A stretch of DNA of 64,000 nt. Source: Candidatus Scybalocola faecavium. Lineage in GTDB: Bacteria > Bacillota > Clostridia > Lachnospirales > Lachnospiraceae. Position numbers and translations under genes: made by a program. The notes under the pieces were generated by a model. That model had not been told where the DNA came from. It saw only the letters and a program-made list of their open reading frames with translations, and searched no databases. The stretch lies in NCBI GenBank assembly GCA_018713145.1, contig DVFP01000015.1:158318-222317 (forward strand). The letters run 5' to 3'. Positions 17,531 through 26,238 of the stretch are shown here, piece by piece (positions within the stretch are counted from its first letter, which is position 1; every line of letters starts with the position of its first letter).

Positions 17531-19957
17531 TTATTTTCTCAGCTCAATGCCCATATCTTCCAGCTTGGCAAGAATCTTGTCCATAACCGCATTAACATCC
17601 TTGTCCTCCAAGGTCCGGTCTTTGGCCCGGAAGGTAATGGAATAAGCTACAGACTTATAGCCAGGCTTGATCTGGGCCCCTTCGTAAACGTCAAACAGAT
17701 GGAAGCTTTCCAGAATATTGCCGCCGCAGCTGCGGATCACTTCCTCGATCTGACCTACAAAGATTTCTTTCTTCATAACCATACTAATATCACGGGTCAC
17801 AGAAGGATATTTTGCGATGCCTTCGTATTTCCGGTCAAATGTAGCCTTTTCAACCACTTTTGGCATGTCCAAAACAGCCACATAAGCTCTTGTGCCCAGG
17901 TCATAATTATCGCATACATCCGGATGAACTTCTCCAAGATACCCGATGACTTCATTGTCATAAATAATGTTGGCCTGGCGTCCGGGATGTAAAAATGGCT
18001 TTCCGGCAGCCGGATCATAAGTTTTCAGACCTTTCATCCCTACACGCTCTAAAAATTCCTCCACAGCGCCCTTTAAAGTGAAGAAATCACCTTCACCATA
18101 CATGGCATAAACCATCTGGCGGCGTTCATCCGGATAGTCTGTAAGAGGCAGAGCCTTAGGCAGGTAGATCGTAGCCAGTTCATAAAGCTTTGCCTCCTTA
18201 TTCCGGCGGTTATAGTTAATAGCCAGAGAGGTCAGGATGCCGTTTAAAGGCATGGTGCGCATAATACTGAAATCCAGTCCTAACGGGTTGGAAATGGTAA
18301 TAGCCTGACGCTCCGGAGCGTCCTCAGGCATCATAAGCTTATCAAATACTTTCGGACTTTCAAAGGAGAATGTCATAGCTTCGGAAAATCCGCAAAATTC
18401 CGCGGTTTCTCTGGCTACATCCTCAACTCTTAATTTAAATGGCAGCTTTCCGCTGGTAGCCTCATCGCTGGGCAGCGTCACAGGAATATTGTCATAACCG
18501 TAAAATCTGGCAACTTCTTCAGCCAGGTCCGCAAGGCCGATCAGATCCTGACGGAAGGTAGGCACAGTGACTTCCTTTGTCTCCGGATCATAAGACAGTT
18601 CCAAAGGCTTAAAATACTCAAGCATCTGTTCCAGACTTAAGTCGGTTCCCAGAAGCTTATTTACTTTTTCATAATCAAATTTGATTTTTCTCGGTTCCTT
18701 TACTGTTGGATAAACATCCACAGTTCCGCCTACCACTTCTCCGGCGCCAAGCTCTACAATGAGCTGACAAGCCCTGTCGATAGCTTCTTTGGCATTGTTA
18801 GGATCCAGCCCCTTTTCAAACTTGCCCTGAGCATCGGTATGCATACCCATGCGGCGTCCGGAAAGACGGATGTTTGTGCCGTCAAAGCAGGCGGCCTCAA
18901 ATACCATGGTCTTTACATGGTCTGTGATCATGGAGTTTTGTCCGCCCATGATTCCCGCAATACCGATAGGCTCCTTTGCGTCGCAGATCATCAGTGTGTT
19001 ATGATCCAGATTTCTTGTCTGTCCGTCAAGGGTGACAAATTCCTCCCCGTCCTGGGCTCTGCGGACAATGATCTCATGGCCTTCAATCGTATCCAGGTCA
19101 TAAGCATGCATTGGCTGACCATATTCTTCCATAATGTAGTTGGTAATATCGACGATGTTATTAATGGGACGGATTCCCTGTGAAGCCAAACGTCTCTGCA
19201 TCCACTTAGGGGATGGACCGATCTTAATATTTTTTACCACTCTTGCCAGATACCGGGGGCAAAGATCTGTATCCTCTACATGGACTTTAATATAATCATT
19301 TACATTTTCGTCATTTTCCTTAACTTCAACTACCGGAGGATGAAAAGGCTTTTTGAAGGTTGCAGCAGCTTCTCTGGCAATACCTAAAATGCCAAAGCAG
19401 TCTACACGGTTGGAGGTGATCTCATATTCAATAACCACATCGTCCAGATTTAATGCTTTTACGGCATCATCGCCAGGCTTTACATCTCCATCCTTAAAAA
19501 TATAAATGCCGTTTTCCGGAGCTTCCGGATACATTTCCCGGCTGGCCCCCAGCTCTTCAATGGAGCACATCATGCCGTAGCTTTCCACGCCTCTCAGCTT
19601 TCCTTTTTTAATCTTAATGCCTTCCTCCGGCATGGGACCGCCGTCATGACCTCCTGCTACCTTTCCGCCAACTAATACTACAGGAACCAGATCTCCTTCA
19701 TGGACATTAGGCGCACCGGTAACGATCTGAAGCGGTTCTTCCTGTCCTACATTGACCTGGCAGATGATCAGTTTGTCTGCATTTGGGTGCGGTTCGATCT
19801 TTTCAATTCTTCCCACAACAATATTTTCCAGATTTTTATTTAATTCAACATAGCCCTCAACTTTGGAACCGGACAATGTCATTGCATCCGTATATTCCTG
19901 TGCCGTTACATCAAGGTCAGGCACATAAGCTTTGATCCATGATAAAGGTGTGTTCAT
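17531..19957 (-). CDS. pheT: Phenylalanyl-tRNA synthetase beta subunit
   Basis: 808 residues, the full bacterial form. The order is an N-terminal tRNA-binding (EMAP-like) domain around 40-155 (VGRIEKIEPHPNADKLIICQVNVG), the B3/4 editing domain around 210-380, B5 around 400-475, the core, and the C-terminal anticodon-binding FDX-ACB domain (residues about 715-808, YPSVTRDISMV). It works as an alpha2beta2 complex with PheS in charging tRNA-Phe and clears mischarged Tyr. It is 16 bp downstream of pheS. Confidence 0.97.
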   Translation of the reverse strand: MNTPLSWIKAYVPDLDVTAQEYTDAMTLSGSKVEGYVELNKNLENIVVGRIEKIEPHPNADKLIICQVNVGQEEPLQIVTGAPNVHEGDLVPVVLVGGKVAGGHDGGPMPEEGIKIKKGKLRGVESYGMMCSIEELGASREMYPEAPENGIYIFKDGDVKPGDDAVKALNLDDVVIEYEITSNRVDCFGILGIAREAAATFKKPFHPPVVEVKENDENVNDYIKVHVEDTDLCPRYLARVVKNIKIGPSPKWMQRRLASQGIRPINNIVDITNYIMEEYGQPMHAYDLDTIEGHEIIVRRAQDGEEFVTLDGQTRNLDHNTLMICDAKEPIGIAGIMGGQNSMITDHVKTMVFEAACFDGTNIRLSGRRMGMHTDAQGKFEKGLDPNNAKEAIDRACQLIVELGAGEVVGGTVDVYPTVKEPRKIKFDYEKVNKLLGTDLSLEQMLEYFKPLELSYDPETKEVTVPTFRQDLIGLADLAEEVARFYGYDNIPVTLPSDEATSGKLPFKLRVEDVARETAEFCGFSEAMTFSFESPKVFDKLMMPEDAPERQAITISNPLGLDFSIMRTMPLNGILTSLAINYNRRNKEAKLYELATIYLPKALPLTDYPDERRQMVYAMYGEGDFFTLKGAVEEFLERVGMKGLKTYDPAAGKPFLHPGRQANIIYDNEVIGYLGEVHPDVCDNYDLGTRAYVAVLDMPKVVEKATFDRKYEGIAKYPSVTRDISMVMKKEIFVGQIEEVIRSCGGNILESFHLFDVYEGAQIKPGYKSVAYSITFRAKDRTLEDKDVNAVMDKILAKLEDMGIELRK

Positions 19958-19973
19958 ATTCTTTCTTCCTTTC

Positions 19974-20993
19974 TTAGAACTGTTTTAAAAAACGAATATC
20001 GTTTTCATACATAAGGCGCATATCGTCAATCTCATATTTAAGGAGAGCGATACGCTCCAGGCCCACACCAAAGGCGAAGCCGGAATATTCTTCCGGATCA
20101 ATGCCGCTCATTTCCAGAACATGGGGGTGGACCATACCGCAGCCTAAGATTTCGATCCATCCGGAACCTTTACACATACGGCAGCCTTTTCCGCCGCATT
20201 TAAAGCAGGTAACATCCATTTCGGCACTGGGCTCTGTAAATGGGAAATGATGGGGACGAAACTTTACTTTTGTCTGGGTTCCGAACATTTCCCGGGCAAA
20301 TTCTGCCAATGTACCCTTAAGATCCGCAAAAGTAATGTTTTTTCCAACAACAAGGCCTTCCACCTGATGGAAACAAGGAGAATGAGTAGCATCCACCTCA
20401 TCTGCCCGGTAAACCCGGCCGGGGGAAATCACCTTGATGGGCAGTTTGCCGTTTTCCATAGTGTGGACCTGAGCACCGGAGGTCTGGCTTCTTAAAAGCA
20501 TATTGGCATTAATGTAAAAGGTATCCTGTTCATCTCTTGCCGGATGATCTTTTGGAATATTTAACGCTTCAAAGTTGTAATAATCCTTTTCCACTTCCGG
20601 GCCTTCCACAACTTCATAGCCCAGACCTACGAAAATACGCTCCATTTCTTCCAGGGCAATACTGTTGGGATGGCGATGGCCTACATTATTCTTTTTCGCC
20701 GGCAGAGTCACATCAATGACCTCAGACTTTAACTGAAGTTCCCTTGCTTTCCGCGCCAGAGAGGTTTTCATGGCATCCAGGGCATTTTCAATCTCTGTAC
20801 GGGTCTGGTTGACCATCTGGCCAAATGCGGGGCGCTCCTGGGGACTTAAATCCTTCATAGATTTCATAATGGCTGTTAATTCGCCTTTTTTCCCTAAAAA
20901 TGCCACGCGAATATCATTCAGCTTATCCAGCTCTTTTGCTTCATGGATTTTCGCAATCGCTTCCTCGCGAATCTGCTTTAACTTTTCCTGCAT
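19974..20993 (-). CDS. pheS: Phenylalanyl-tRNA synthetase alpha subunit
   Basis: 339 residues from the ATG at 20993 ([12 protein letters not shown]), with AAAGGAAG upstream; the frame continues to 21041 into the leader. An N-terminal coiled coil (about 1-80) precedes the class II catalytic core. The motif [20 protein letters not shown] and the substrate region [20 protein letters not shown] are typical. [17 protein letters not shown] insert carries four cysteines, seen in clostridial and other PheS proteins. Expression is controlled by the Phe T-box. Confidence 0.97.
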   Translation of the reverse strand: MQEKLKQIREEAIAKIHEAKELDKLNDIRVAFLGKKGELTAIMKSMKDLSPQERPAFGQMVNQTRTEIENALDAMKTSLARKARELQLKSEVIDVTLPAKKNNVGHRHPNSIALEEMERIFVGLGYEVVEGPEVEKDYYNFEALNIPKDHPARDEQDTFYINANMLLRSQTSGAQVHTMENGKLPIKVISPGRVYRADEVDATHSPCFHQVEGLVVGKNITFADLKGTLAEFAREMFGTQTKVKFRPHHFPFTEPSAEMDVTCFKCGGKGCRMCKGSGWIEILGCGMVHPHVLEMSGIDPEEYSGFAFGVGLERIALLKYEIDDMRLMYENDIRFLKQF

Positions 20994-21076
20994 GATCTTT
21001 CTTCCTTTCATCTCGATTATTGGGAATATAGGGTGTATCACTGCCCCTTGCCATCTGTCCGGCTACTTAGCAGGCG

Positions 21077-21280
21077 TATCGCTGCAGCTCGCAGCTGCGC
21101 TGCTTGCTGACCGTTGCCCGGCAAATGTCCAGGCAGCTGTGCAAGCAAGCTTGCCCTCTGCCCGGCTGCTTGCCGGGCTATCGCTGCCGCTCGCAGCTGC
21201 GCTGCTCGCTGACCGTTGCCCGGCAAATATCCGGGCAGCTGTGCAAGCAAGCTTGCCCTCTGCCCGGCTGCTTGCCGGGC
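21077..21280 (-). repeat. Two tandem 102-bp repeats in the pheS leader
   Basis: Unit 1 is 21077-21178 and unit 2 is 21179-21280, differing at only a few bases; a partial unit precedes (GGCTACTTAGCAGGCG, 21061-21076). Each unit holds at least two GC-rich hairpins, GCCCGGC-TGCTT-GCCGGGC and a second around GCCCGGCAAATATCCGGGC. It is much richer in GC than its surroundings and lies between the T-box terminator and pheS. Not coding: frames across it are shadows with no ribosome site. Confidence 0.85.
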
Positions 21281-21288
21281 TATCGCAC

Positions 21289-21324
21289 AAAAAAAGCCCT
21301 TATTATGATAAACATAATAAGGGA
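21289..21324 (-). terminator. T-box attenuator terminator (pheST leader)
   Basis: RNA-sense CCCTTATTATG, TTTAT, CATAATAAGGG followed by CTTTTTTTG. Confidence 0.9.
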
Positions 21325-21618
21325 CGAAAAGGCTTTCCGCGGTACCACCCTGATTCCTGAAAGACACTGCTGTGGGCAATAGTTTTTCGGCTTGTCCTGC
21401 CGCGCCTGCAGCATGTCTTAAAAAGGCTCTTTAAAATGTGTGTAACGTACACAAAACGTCATCTCCTACACACTGTGACCCCAATGGCCTCCAGCTTCAA
21501 AAATGCAGCTCCCGTGGGAAATTGGGTATATATCTGAACTTAAAGGAGCTTTCAGCCGATGACTCCCTCTCTCTGTAAGAAAATATATACTTAATACACG
21601 ATCTTCGCTTTTATCTAT
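21289..21618 (-). promoter_or_regulatory. T-box leader, phenylalanine-specific, controlling pheST
   Basis: RNA-sense GGGTGGTACCGCGG lies at 21338-21351, with the AGAGAGAGGGAGTC opening near the 5' end and the GGCTGAAAGCTCC/GGGAGCT stem I. A candidate specifier is UUU within GCATTTTTGAAGC (about 21499-21511), consistent with Phe, though I could not fix the triplet with certainty. Gene context supports Phe. Confidence 0.88.
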
Positions 21619-21624
21619 TACTCT

Positions 21625-21652
21625 ATTCTAACAGATTTTTTCTCACTGTCAA
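21625..21652 (-). promoter_or_regulatory. Sigma-A promoter of the pheST T-box unit
   Basis: TTGACA (21647-21652), 16 bp, TAGAAT (21625-21630). The -35 starts 7 bp after the stop of the upstream ABC ATPase gene. Confidence 0.75.
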
Positions 21653-21659
21653 GGCGATT

Positions 21660-22361
21660 TTAAATTGATTTTGTTCCATGCCTTAAAAACAGCCGGCGCC
21701 GTACCATATGACGCTGATCATTAATCTCCTGGCAGGGAACCAAAGTGCCGTGATCCAGCTTCAGTATACGATCCGCAAAGGAGCATACATCTTCATACTT
21801 TGCGCCAGTCACCAGGGCGCATATATTATAGTAGCTGACAATATCCCGGATGCATTGGCGCACCGGGTCACTATGGCTGCGGGTCAAAAAGCGGAAGGGC
21901 TCATCCAAAAGCAAAACCTTAGGCCGCATGGTCATAATCTTTGCCAATGCAACCCTGAGTCTCTCCTCACCGGAAATATGGGTGATTTTCTTAGTCAAAA
22001 GATCATCCAGCCCCATAAACTGGATCAGCTCATTCACCTGGGACATATCCGATACCGGCCGCAGCTTTAAAGGGAAGGTAATATTTTTATACACACTCCA
22101 GTCCCATACAAAATCAAAATCCCTAAAAACAATATTGACCTGCCGATCCTCCTGGTCTACACTTGTAATATCACGGCCGTCTAAATAAATCTGTCCGCAG
22201 TCCCCGTTGGTGATCCCCTGGATCAGATTTAAAAGCGTGGACTTTCCGCTTCCTGGCGGTCCGAAAACAGATACGATCTCCCGGTCTTTGATCTTAAGAT
22301 TAATATTATTTAAAATAAGCTTACCGTCAAACGATTTTTTAAGTTTTTCCAATTCCAACAT
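21660..22361 (-). CDS. Orphan ABC ATPase with degenerate motifs
   Basis: 233 residues in the NitT/TauT or PotA-like ATPase family. Walker A GPPGSGKST (about 35-43) and Walker B VLLLDEPF are good. Other elements are not: the Q-loop position reads VFRDFDF with no glutamine, the signature is HISGEERLRVALAK instead of LSGGQ, the D-loop is replaced by RFLTRSHSD, and the switch region reads LVTGAKYED with no histidine. It may bind ATP but hydrolyse it poorly. No permease or binding protein adjoins it. It may be a decayed transporter subunit or have taken a regulatory role. Confidence 0.8.
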   Translation of the reverse strand: MLELEKLKKSFDGKLILNNINLKIKDREIVSVFGPPGSGKSTLLNLIQGITNGDCGQIYLDGRDITSVDQEDRQVNIVFRDFDFVWDWSVYKNITFPLKLRPVSDMSQVNELIQFMGLDDLLTKKITHISGEERLRVALAKIMTMRPKVLLLDEPFRFLTRSHSDPVRQCIRDIVSYYNICALVTGAKYEDVCSFADRILKLDHGTLVPCQEINDQRHMVRRRLFLRHGTKSI

Positions 22362-22565
22362 GAATATATGATGCCTCCAAAATAGAACTTAGCCATCATT
22401 TTTGATGATACTATCTCATCCTTATATATTTTGAGTATTTTATCAGCATCCTTATAATTTTTCTATCACATTTTGGAAAAATAAACGTAAAAAACATGTA
22501 AATTGTATTTTTTCATGATATTATAAAAGTACAGACGTACATACTAAAAGGGAATTATCGTCCAT

Positions 22566-22593
22566 GTAACCAATCAGCTTGCTGAACAGTTAT
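22566..22593. repeat. Interspersed 28-nt palindrome, type 2 copy
   Basis: GTAACCAATCAGCTTG then CTGAACAGTTAT. It shares length and ends with copies at 2957-2984 and 49049-49076 and lies 29 bp upstream of the next start codon. Confidence 0.65.
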
Positions 22594-22621
22594 GCATTAT
22601 TTTTTAGCGGGAGGGATTCTC

Positions 22622-23458
22622 ATGCTTAATATCATCGGCTGGATCAAAGACATAATGAATAAGATCAAGGATGACCATGTGACCGCTTATGCTGCCCAGT
22701 CTGCCTTTTTTATCATTCTGTCTGCTGTTCCTTTTTTAATGCTCCTGCTGATCCTGCTTAATCATGTGCCTATTGAAACGGAAACACTGATCACTAATAT
22801 TAATGACTTTTTTCCGGCAGATACCAGCGATTTTATCAATGCCATCATTCAGGAAATCAATACAAAAACCTCTGGAACGGTCCTGTCCATTACTATTATC
22901 GCCCTTTTATGGACTTCCGGCAAGGGCATTCTTGCCCTGACCCGTGGACTGAACTCTGTATACGGCATTAAAGAAACCCGAAATTATCTGATCTTAAGAG
23001 TGGTCTCTACATTTTACACACTGCTTTTCGCTATTATGATCATCTTTACTTTGGGATTTCTCGTTTTCGGCAACCGGATCTACCTGTGGATCTGTGAAAA
23101 AATTCCTTTTTTAAACCATGTGGCTGCTTTTTTAATCAGCATCCGCACCATCTCCTCCATGGGTATTCTGACCGGATTGTTCCTTGTATTTTATAAGGTG
23201 CTCCCAAACCGAAAAGGCCGACTGTTCCATCAGCTTCCCGGCGCTGTTTTTGCGGCACTGGGCTGGATGATCAGCTCCTATATTTTCTCTATTTACGTGG
23301 ATTTTTCTGCAGGACTGTCCTATATGTACGGCAGCCTGACCAGTATTATTGTCACCATGCTGTGGCTTTACTTTTGTATGAACATATTCTTTTTCGGTGC
23401 TGAGCTAAATGTTCTGTGCTTTCCGCTGGATCAGGAACACCATGACCTGCGATACTGA
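22622..23458 (+). CDS. YihY/BrkB family membrane protein
   Basis: 278 residues from the ATG at 22622 (MLNIIGWIKD), which follows GGGAGGG; an upstream in-frame ATG at 22592 has no site. About six membrane segments. AYAAQSAFFIILSAVPFLMLL near the N-terminus and LPNRKGRLFHQLPGAVFAALGWMI in the second half are characteristic of this family (once mistaken for ribonuclease BN). The role is unknown; transport or envelope functions have been suggested. Confidence 0.92.
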   Translation: MLNIIGWIKDIMNKIKDDHVTAYAAQSAFFIILSAVPFLMLLLILLNHVPIETETLITNINDFFPADTSDFINAIIQEINTKTSGTVLSITIIALLWTSGKGILALTRGLNSVYGIKETRNYLILRVVSTFYTLLFAIMIIFTLGFLVFGNRIYLWICEKIPFLNHVAAFLISIRTISSMGILTGLFLVFYKVLPNRKGRLFHQLPGAVFAALGWMISSYIFSIYVDFSAGLSYMYGSLTSIIVTMLWLYFCMNIFFFGAELNVLCFPLDQEHHDLRY

Positions 23459-23475
23459 TTATAAACCGTTTTTCC

Positions 23476-23546
23476 CACAGGCTGTGAAAAAACCCCCCAA
23501 AGCAGGCGGCAAGGTCCGCAGGGTTTTATGTTTTTCACAGCCTGTG
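23476..23546. terminator. Long inverted repeat between convergent genes, probable bidirectional terminator
   Basis: CACAGGCTGTGAAAAA (23476-23491) is matched exactly by TTTTTCACAGCCTGTG (23531-23546), with inner ACCC/GGGT pairing and a GC-rich loop. It lies between the YihY gene and the convergent SpoIID-like gene. Confidence 0.7.
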
Positions 23547-23557
23547 CCGGATGATTA

Positions 23558-25870
23558 CTATATTTCTCCTACTGTTGTCCCCGGAAAGTAATGCTTTAGT
23601 ATCTCCTGCCAGGAATATCCCCGGCAGGCCAGGGCCCAAACACCATTTTGGCTCATCCCGGCCCCATGGCCATAGCCGCCGCCTTTTAAAGTACAGGACT
23701 GGGAATCCTCAGCAGCAACATAAAAATATCCGCTTGGAAGCAGGTTCATCGTTCCTGCATCTGTCCCATCATGACAGATCACATGGGCGTTTACCGGTGC
23801 CAGCAGTAAACGGATATTATACTCGCCGCTGATTTTTATGATCGCTTCACTGCCTTCCACAATCACAGATTTCAGGACGCCGCTTTTTGCCCTTTCATTA
23901 ACATAAATCTCCCGGATTTCTCCTACAGTAGAAATTTCTTTTTGGATAAAGTTTCCCTCACTGTCTAAAACAGTGATCTGATCCGGAACTGTACGCATAC
24001 GGGTCAGCAGGCTTTTATCTACAGCAGTTTTTACATCTGAAAGATTCATGGTCACCTGCCACCGGAACCAGGAAATATCCTTTTCAAAATAATCTTTATC
24101 TTCATAATCATCAATAAAACTGTGAAATGCATCCTCTGAGGACAAATCCACATCTTTGCTTCCTATAATTTGAAGCCGTCCCTCCATATATTCCGGACTC
24201 TCTCCAGACAGCCAAATATCCCCCGGACTGGAGCTGCTGCCGCAGGAGGTGGAATAAAAGTAGGCTTCTACCGGTGTCTGCTGCCACAAAAGCACTTTTC
24301 CCGCAGTTTCATCTACCGCCTGGGTGGCTCGGGGATCCTCGCCGGAATTATTATAAACCTGGGTTGCCGTACTGTCATCGACATGAGCATTCCACTGGGA
24401 AAATCTGGGGGACCTAATAGCAGCGGCAGCAAAACTCCTGGCACACACTGCCTGGACCTTAAGGGCTTCTATATCATAGGACGCAGGCATTTCACTAGGA
24501 ACCACGCCATACAGATATTCTTCCAAAAGAAGCTCATTTACCAGGATAAGGCCGTCTCCCATATTGGTAATTTCAATCATTCCACGATAGGCCGGATGAC
24601 CCTGTCCCCGATCCAGAGAAAGGATCTGGATCTGTCCGGAAGTTGCAGAGGTCTGGATCACCATGGACTGTCCCTGATGCAAACTCTTACTGTCAATGGT
24701 CAGTTCTGTCCCAGCCTCATAGTCGGTGCGCACATCCCGGCATACGCTCCAGAAAGGAACACTGCTGGTCAGACAGACATTTTCATGCGTATAGCCCGTA
24801 TATCCGCTGGCGCTTAACAGCACCCGGATCATGCTTGTTTCTGAATCTCCGCGAATCAACGCTCCGCAGATCATTTTCCCATCCACAACAAATTCCGTAT
24901 ATTTATTTCCGACCTGGAGATCGCTGACAGAACGTTCCTTATCCTCACCGGTAAGATCAAGTACACGGAAATGGTCCGTCATATACACTTTTCCGTAATT
25001 TTTTATTTCTACATAATCCTCCCCTACAGAAAGGATCTCTCCTTTGATCACCGTGGATTTCAGCACGACCTGGCTTACCTTTTTCCGGGTCAGGACAATA
25101 TCTCCTATAACCTGAGCCGCCGTCTCTTCCAATGGTCTGTCCAGATTAAAGGTGCGGCTGTATCCCCAAATATCCACAGTAACTGAGCGCCCCTTTGCGT
25201 CCTGTATCCATGCATTTTTAATTTTTGCCGGTTCTTTCTTTTCTTCCCTTATTGCTATCAGATGATCTTTGCACACATAAGCTGAAACCATGGCATCCAT
25301 ATAAGTATCCAGGGCAATACCAGTAAAATCAAAAATCCCCTGGTCTGTGACACACTGCCACATAGAAAGCCCCTCCATATTTGATGAGGTTCCGACAATG
25401 ATCAGATCAACTTTCCGGACGGAACTTTCCCCCTGGGTCAGATCCCCCTCCCGCAAAGAAAGACTGCTTTCCTCCAGGATACGGTCATAAATCTCAAACC
25501 ACTGGTCAGCGGGAATTTTTTTATCATCCGGTTCCGGACTTTCATAATCGATGGAAAAAGCTGAGGCAATGCTTTTTACTTCTCCGTAAGTCAGGCTGTC
25601 CATTCCGCTGTAGCCATCCTTTTCAGGATACATCCCGCAACGGTTTACCGCTTCATCTATGTAATCGGCATACCAAGACTCATTCCCCTCTTGATCCTGA
25701 ACCGTCAATGCCCCATCTTCTCCCATACAGGCAAACACGGTCATTTTTGCCGCCAGGCCACGGCTGACCCACATCGTCCTGTCATTCCATATTCCATAAA
25801 CAAAAAGCATAAAAACTGTAATGAGAAAAATCCCGGCCAGCCCTAAAATGACCCAAAACTGTTTTTTCAT
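23558..25870 (-). CDS. SpoIID/LytB domain protein with long N-terminal region
   Basis: 770 residues, membrane-anchored by a segment at about 7-27, then outside the cell. The C-terminal third (about 440-765) is a SpoIID domain: LLEEYLYGVVPSEMPASYDIEALKVQAVCAR, the STSCGSSSSPGDIW stretch and GGGYGHGAGMSQNG. SpoIID enzymes are lytic transglycosylases that trim denuded glycan during engulfment, but this protein is more than twice the size of SpoIID and its first 430 residues match nothing I know. It may act on vegetative or spore peptidoglycan. The ATG at 25868-25870 follows AGGGGAAGGAAT. Confidence 0.85.
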   Translation of the reverse strand: MKKQFWVILGLAGIFLITVFMLFVYGIWNDRTMWVSRGLAAKMTVFACMGEDGALTVQDQEGNESWYADYIDEAVNRCGMYPEKDGYSGMDSLTYGEVKSIASAFSIDYESPEPDDKKIPADQWFEIYDRILEESSLSLREGDLTQGESSVRKVDLIIVGTSSNMEGLSMWQCVTDQGIFDFTGIALDTYMDAMVSAYVCKDHLIAIREEKKEPAKIKNAWIQDAKGRSVTVDIWGYSRTFNLDRPLEETAAQVIGDIVLTRKKVSQVVLKSTVIKGEILSVGEDYVEIKNYGKVYMTDHFRVLDLTGEDKERSVSDLQVGNKYTEFVVDGKMICGALIRGDSETSMIRVLLSASGYTGYTHENVCLTSSVPFWSVCRDVRTDYEAGTELTIDSKSLHQGQSMVIQTSATSGQIQILSLDRGQGHPAYRGMIEITNMGDGLILVNELLLEEYLYGVVPSEMPASYDIEALKVQAVCARSFAAAAIRSPRFSQWNAHVDDSTATQVYNNSGEDPRATQAVDETAGKVLLWQQTPVEAYFYSTSCGSSSSPGDIWLSGESPEYMEGRLQIIGSKDVDLSSEDAFHSFIDDYEDKDYFEKDISWFRWQVTMNLSDVKTAVDKSLLTRMRTVPDQITVLDSEGNFIQKEISTVGEIREIYVNERAKSGVLKSVIVEGSEAIIKISGEYNIRLLLAPVNAHVICHDGTDAGTMNLLPSGYFYVAAEDSQSCTLKGGGYGHGAGMSQNGVWALACRGYSWQEILKHYFPGTTVGEI

Positions 25871-25952
25871 AAATTCCTTCCCCTAAAATATCGCCACTGG
25901 CTCAGACTCGTCTGGCCAGTGGCCTTAAATCTTAGGCAGCATGGCTCAATGC

Positions 25953-25997
25953 TAAACAAAAAGAGACGTCAAGGAGTTAGCTTGCGTCTCTTTTTTC
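25953..25997 (-). terminator. Terminator of the 6S RNA
   Basis: AAAAAGAGACG and CGTCTCTTTTT arms around a 16-nt loop, with TTTTTGTTT following on the minus strand. Confidence 0.85.
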
Positions 25998-25999
25998 AT

Positions 26000-26203
26000 C
26001 TTATGTAGAAGACCCAGGGTGCCGTTCCCCGCTATTTTGACGCCTAGCCTAACGCCAGGTGGGTAATCTCGTCGGTTTTTCTGTCTTCCACTGCATAATC
26101 GGAGGCTTGACATATTTCCCGATATCAAATTTCCCGTCAAAATAAATGTAGGTTCAAAATTGCAGGGTTCTCGAACATCCCAGGAATCTCTTCTCTCTAT
26201 CTG
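26000..26203 (-). ncRNA. ssrS: 6S RNA
   Basis: In RNA sense the 5' part reads CCTGGGATGTTCGAGAACCC and the 3' part GCGGGGAACGGCACCCTGGG. These are the closing-stem halves typical of 6S RNA (compare GAGATGTTCG and GCGGCGGCATCTCGG in Escherichia coli). AATTTTGA near the 5' end pairs with TCAAAATA near the 3' end, leaving a large central bubble. A perfect sigma-A promoter precedes it and a terminator follows. 6S RNA mimics an open promoter and sequesters the housekeeping RNA polymerase in stationary phase. A 62-codon frame across it (25952-26140) is a shadow. Confidence 0.85.
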
Positions 26204-26209
26204 TGATTA

Positions 26210-26238
26210 ATTATATATGATATGATAAGAAATTTCAA
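26210..26238 (-). promoter_or_regulatory. Promoter of 6S RNA
   Basis: TTGAAA (26233-26238), 17 bp, TATAAT (26210-26215). The TGA stop of the sigma-factor gene (26235-26237) is inside the -35 box. Confidence 0.82.

Noticed and set aside
21038..21382. Open frames on both strands across the pheS leader repeat
   Set aside because: The repeat unit is 102 bp, a multiple of three, so it opens frames by chance on both strands. They lack ribosome sites, consist of low-complexity Ala/Gly/Leu repeats, and overlap the T-box terminator.
25952..26140. 62-codon minus-strand frame
   Set aside because: It lies entirely within the 6S RNA and its terminator and has no ribosome binding site.
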